Source of the DNA: Ideonella sp.
Lineage (GTDB): Bacteria; Pseudomonadota; Gammaproteobacteria; Burkholderiales; Burkholderiaceae_C
Direction: 5' to 3'
DNA: 64,000 nt
Assembly (NCBI GenBank): GCA_016721465.1
Contig: JADKIA010000003.1
Location: 682,001-746,000 of the forward strand
Of this stretch, positions 60,959 through 64,000 are shown in pieces. Made by a program: the position numbers and the translations under genes. The notes below the pieces were generated by a model. That model did not search any database, had not been told where the DNA came from, and saw only the letters and a list, made by a program, of their open reading frames with translations. Each line of letters starts with the position of its first letter. Within the stretch, counting starts at the first letter, position 1.

Positions 60959-63760
60959 CTACTTCGCGTGCATGGCCTTGATGTCGGCGATGCGGTCGGT
61001 GGCGTGGCAGACCATGCAGGTCTCCGTGGTGGCCAACGATGCAGCGCGCGGCGCGTAGATCGAACCGCCGTTGATCTCCATGTGGGCCTTGGCCTGCGTG
61101 GAGTCGTGGCAGGCGAAGCAGGCCGCCGAGATCGGGGAGATCACCGACGACGTGGCCGCCGCTGCGGTGCTCACCCCGGTGCCTGCGTTGAAGGCAAAGC
61201 CGACGCCATAGTCGAACACGTTGTCCTTCACGATGTACGGCGACATCGAGAACACGCTCAAGGGCGTGGCCGTGGCCGTGCCGTTGAACTTGCCCGTGGC
61301 CACCGTGCGGTACAACCGGTTCGGCAGGGCATTGGCCGATGCGCTGGCACTGAAGTCATAGGTGCCTGGCAGGTGGCAGGTCTGGCAGTCCGCCAGCACG
61401 CCCGGGTAGCCCACGTCCGCAAAGGACTCGGTCGTGGTCGACGCATGCCAGGTGAAGGCATTCGCCCGCTTCTTGCCCGCATGGATCGCGTGCACGAAGC
61501 TGACGGAGTCGGCCGACCAGCCACTGCTGGCCCGGTTCGGGTTGTGGCACCACGAGCAGGTCGTGCCGTCGTTGCGCTGACCCGCGTGGAAAGCATCTTC
61601 GGTGAAGGTGCCCAGTTCCTGGTGGCAGGCATTGCAGCGTGCGTCCTCGACGATGGCGCGGCGGGCGGTGTAGCCCGTGGCCACCTTCTGTGCATTCGGT
61701 GCAATGACAATCAGGCCGCCGGTCTTGTTGGGCATCCCGGCCGTCAAGCCGGTGGTGGCCGTGGCCGCGGCAACCGGGTAGTCCTTCAGGTTCGTCTGCG
61801 TCAGCGGCAGCGTGCCGAGCACGCTGTACGAGTAACCCAGGCCGCCCGTCAGCATGACCGCGTTGTCGGGGATCGTCACACCGGTGAGCGTGGCGGTGTA
61901 GTAGCCATCGGCATCCGGACCGACGAGCGTGCCGGCGCCGGTGCCCGTGGCCTTGCCGTTCCACAGGCTGCGCAGGTAGCTGCTGGCGGAGGCATTGAAG
62001 TCGGCCGGCGCCGCGATGCCATCCTGCGGCACCGAGAACACGAAGTACACGCTGGGCGCACCCATGAAGTTGTCCCAGATCTCCGTGGCGGCGGTCGGAT
62101 TGTTGAGGTCCTTGCGCGCGCCGTTCTGCAGGATGCGGAACACCATCACCGGCTGCTTGCTGGCGTTGCGGGTCACGCTCTTCAGGTCGTAGCTCACCTT
62201 GATCGCACCTTCCGGCAAGCGGCTGGTGTTCGAGGCAATCCACGCTGCGTTGGTGTTGGCATTGGTGCCACCGGCCAGCAGCGAATTGGTCGGGTTCGGC
62301 GGGGTCACTGCCAAGTGGTGCAGGCTGGTGTTGGCGGCGGTGTGGCAACCGGCGCACAGCGAGTCGTCGGGCTGCGGCCCGGCGAACGAGTGCAGGCCCT
62401 GCGTCACGGTCTTGCCTTCTGCCGCGTCGCCCAGGCTCACGCCACTGGCGGTGGCGAAGTTCAGGCCGTCGTGGCAGGATCCGCAGGCCAGTCGGCTGGG
62501 CGTGGTCTTCCAGTTGTCGCCCTGGGCGGTCTTGGCGGTGGAGGTGGCCGAGCCGTCGTGGCACTTGGTGCAGTTGCGGATGTCTTGCGGGTAGCCCACT
62601 TCATTGAACTTCACGCCACCGGCGTTGTAGTTCTTCTTGGTGAGCAACTTGCCGGCGTGGATCTTGTGGATCATGTTCGGCAGTTCAAACAGCGAGCGGC
62701 CGTCCACCAGTTCGGTGCTGCTGCCGGTGAAGGTCAGCGTAGCAGCGTTGATGGCGGCTTCGGTGCGGCCGTACTTGCGCTGCTCGGTGTGGCACACGCT
62801 GCAATAGCGCACTTCGTTGCGGCTGCCACCGTGGAAGCTGGCGCCAGAACTGGCCGAGCTGTCGCCCGGGATGCCGCCCAGCTTGCGGTGGCATTCCTCG
62901 CACTTGGCGTTGGCGGTGATGTCGCGACCGGATGCTGCCGCGGCCTGGCCGGTGGCGGGCACGAAGTCGTAGATCACATCCAGCGGCTTGACCATCGGCG
63001 TGGCGGTCACGCCGGCCGTCGCAACGGCATTGGGCGTGTTCGTGCCGGTGCCCGGTGCGTTGCCTGCCAATTGAATGGTCAGGCGGTGCACGAGGCTGGC
63101 GTTGTAGCTGAGATCGCCCAGGTCGGCCTTGTTGTTCGGCGCCGCAACGGTCATCGCGTCGACATCGGTCTTGATCTTGGTGATGTCGCGGTAGAAGGTG
63201 TACTTGTAGCTGCCGTCACCGTTGTCCACCAGCGTGCCGGTGTTGTCGGTGCTGGGCCGCGTGGGCGCTGCAGCGGCCGTGGTGGTGGGCACCGTGGTCA
63301 CGATGTAGCTCACCCACTTGGCGGGGCTGCCATTGGTGCCGGGCACCATCTTGGCGATGGAGAAGGCGAGGTTGGCATACCCGGCCACCGTGGCCGTGCT
63401 GCTTTTGGTGGTATTGCCCAGCCCGACGACCGGCGTGCCCTCGGCATCCGTCACTTTGAAGTTGACGACCGGTGCGCCCGAGATCGCGACCGAGGTCACG
63501 GTGACCTTGGGCGCCAGGGCGGCCCAGGCGGCGATGGCGCTGGCCGAAGGCGTCGTGGCGTTGCTGGCCACCTTGAACAACGGTGTGCTCGAGCCGGCCG
63601 GACCGGTGGGGCCCGTGGGGCCGGTGGGGCCGGTGGGGCCAGCGGGGCCGGTGGGGCCCGTGGCGCCGGTGTCACCACCGCCGCCGCAACCCGACAACGC
63701 AATCGCCACCAGACCGGCTGCTGCCAGCCCGATCCAATGACGATGATTCTTCTTGTCCAT
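60959..63760 (-). CDS. mtrC: OmcA/MtrC-family decaheme outer-membrane lipoprotein with a collagen-like tether
   Basis: 933 residues. Lipobox LSGC with the lipidated Cys at residue 25. Right after it come nine Gly-X-Y triplets (residues 29-56, mostly GPT). Ten CXXCH sites follow in two groups: CEECH, CSVCH, CTKCH, CGSCH, CAGCH, then CNACH, CSWCH, CQTCH, CFACH, CMVCH. The grouping of five plus five matches the OmcA/MtrC fold with two pentaheme domains each after a beta domain. It is expected on the cell surface at the exit of MtrAB. The ATG at 63760 has GGAGAGA upstream; an in-frame ATG 18 codons before is less likely. Confidence 0.94.
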   Translation of the reverse strand: MDKKNHRHWIGLAAAGLVAIALSGCGGGGDTGATGPTGPAGPTGPTGPTGPTGPAGSSTPLFKVASNATTPSASAIAAWAALAPKVTVTSVAISGAPVVNFKVTDAEGTPVVGLGNTTKSSTATVAGYANLAFSIAKMVPGTNGSPAKWVSYIVTTVPTTTAAAAPTRPSTDNTGTLVDNGDGSYKYTFYRDITKIKTDVDAMTVAAPNNKADLGDLSYNASLVHRLTIQLAGNAPGTGTNTPNAVATAGVTATPMVKPLDVIYDFVPATGQAAAASGRDITANAKCEECHRKLGGIPGDSSASSGASFHGGSRNEVRYCSVCHTEQRKYGRTEAAINAATLTFTGSSTELVDGRSLFELPNMIHKIHAGKLLTKKNYNAGGVKFNEVGYPQDIRNCTKCHDGSATSTAKTAQGDNWKTTPSRLACGSCHDGLNFATASGVSLGDAAEGKTVTQGLHSFAGPQPDDSLCAGCHTAANTSLHHLAVTPPNPTNSLLAGGTNANTNAAWIASNTSRLPEGAIKVSYDLKSVTRNASKQPVMVFRILQNGARKDLNNPTAATEIWDNFMGAPSVYFVFSVPQDGIAAPADFNASASSYLRSLWNGKATGTGAGTLVGPDADGYYTATLTGVTIPDNAVMLTGGLGYSYSVLGTLPLTQTNLKDYPVAAATATTGLTAGMPNKTGGLIVIAPNAQKVATGYTARRAIVEDARCNACHQELGTFTEDAFHAGQRNDGTTCSWCHNPNRASSGWSADSVSFVHAIHAGKKRANAFTWHASTTTESFADVGYPGVLADCQTCHLPGTYDFSASASANALPNRLYRTVATGKFNGTATATPLSVFSMSPYIVKDNVFDYGVGFAFNAGTGVSTAAAATSSVISPISAACFACHDSTQAKAHMEINGGSIYAPRAASLATTETCMVCHATDRIADIKAMHAK
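63593..63676 (-). repeat. GC-rich trinucleotide-like repeat coding the collagen-like tether of MtrC
   Basis: Nine Gly-X-Y codon triplets, DNA unit close to GGCCCCACC in minus sense, encode the tether. On the plus strand GGGGCCGGTGGGGCCGGTGG is visible. Such tracts tend to change copy number by slippage. Confidence 0.75.
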
Positions 63761-64000
63761 CAACTCTCTCCTGGTTGGGCGCACAAGATGCGACTGTTGA
63801 CAAAGAGCGAGCATCCCAAAACCAACAGATGTCAGTCTTTGTTTCCGCTGCGCAATTTACGCCGGAAGCAGGGCCTTGGGTTGACTCACGTCACGGCATG
63901 CAGAGGTAATTGATCTACCGCATGTTGCGCCAACGCCGCACGTCCGGCCCGTGGCGCCCGGCTCGAAACCCCAGGGGGGTATTCATCACCGCGCCTGCAG
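63761..64000. promoter_or_regulatory. mtrC upstream region with an FNR/Anr-like site
   Basis: No gene is seen in these 240 bases. TTGACTCACGTCAC at 63881-63894 resembles the FNR/Anr-type box TTGAY-N4-RTCAA with one mismatch in the last base. TTGAT occurs again at 63908 on its own. The region has the right position for an oxygen- or redox-controlled promoter of the mtr operon (minus strand), about 120 bp before the ATG. Confidence 0.4.

Noticed and set aside
60458..63913. 1151-codon plus-strand frame opposite mtrC
   Set aside because: It is antisense to mtrC and the HhH gene, rich in Gly, Ala, Val and Arg, and has no recognisable domain or ribosome-binding site.

Overview
The window is a high-GC (about two thirds) chromosomal segment from a betaproteobacterium of the order Burkholderiales, most like the Leptothrix / Rubrivivax / Rhodoferax group. 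This is judged from protein style, gene order (tol-ybgC, nusB-ribH-ribB, urt and ure clusters) and the family of hairpin-rich intergenic repeats; no database search was possible. No rRNA, tRNA, CRISPR, transposase or prophage gene was recognised.

Region 1 (1-8.3 kb) is metal and stress related. It holds the start of a TPR lipoprotein, a CopA-type copper ATPase, an OmpA-domain protein, and a divergent pair of units: an ECF sigma factor with a small zinc-finger anti-sigma, against a bufferin operon (bufA precursor, DUF692/MNIO enzyme, DUF2063 partner, DoxX). Region 2 (8.3-19.7 kb) is mostly housekeeping: DUF3047, tolA-tolR-tolQ-ybgC, a Ser/Thr kinase, an aminotransferase, nusB, ribH, ribB with a degenerate GTP cyclohydrolase domain, the two N-degron transferases bpt and aat, then an SDR and an alpha/beta hydrolase.

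Region 3 (19.8-38.8 kb) is a sugar-acid island. It has two complete carbohydrate ABC importers, two FadR-type GntR regulators, a DenD-like dehydrogenase, gluconokinase, gluconate 5-dehydrogenase-like and idonate 5-dehydrogenase-like enzymes, an IlvD/Edd-type aldonate dehydratase, a 2-hydroxyacid dehydrogenase and a cupin. Two intergenic spaces carry the same 19-bp motif fitting FadR-family operators, which ties the second transporter operon to the dehydratase operon. Region 4 (39.1-54.5 kb) holds an isolated AP2-like protein, the Mrp Fe-S carrier, a compact urease operon (ureA, a His-rich mini-protein, ureB, ureC, ureF, ureG; no ureD or ureE), an unknown secreted protein, an osmoprotectant importer fusion, and the urea importer urtABCDE behind a near-perfect sigma-54 promoter with an NtrC-like dyad. 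Eight hairpin-rich repeats lie only between 24.9 and 51.8 kb, and one appears to be translated as the N-terminus of UrtC.

Region 5 (54.5-64 kb) is the most striking: an extracellular electron transfer locus. A small cytochrome c and a large inner-membrane fusion (nine c-heme motifs plus a diheme-b-like membrane domain, CbcL-like) face, across a perfect 20-bp terminator hairpin, an mtrC-HhH-mtrA-mtrB operon. That operon encodes a decaheme lipoprotein with a collagen-like tether, an exported helix-hairpin-helix protein, a decaheme MtrA and an MtrB porin. Together they could carry electrons from the quinone pool across both membranes.
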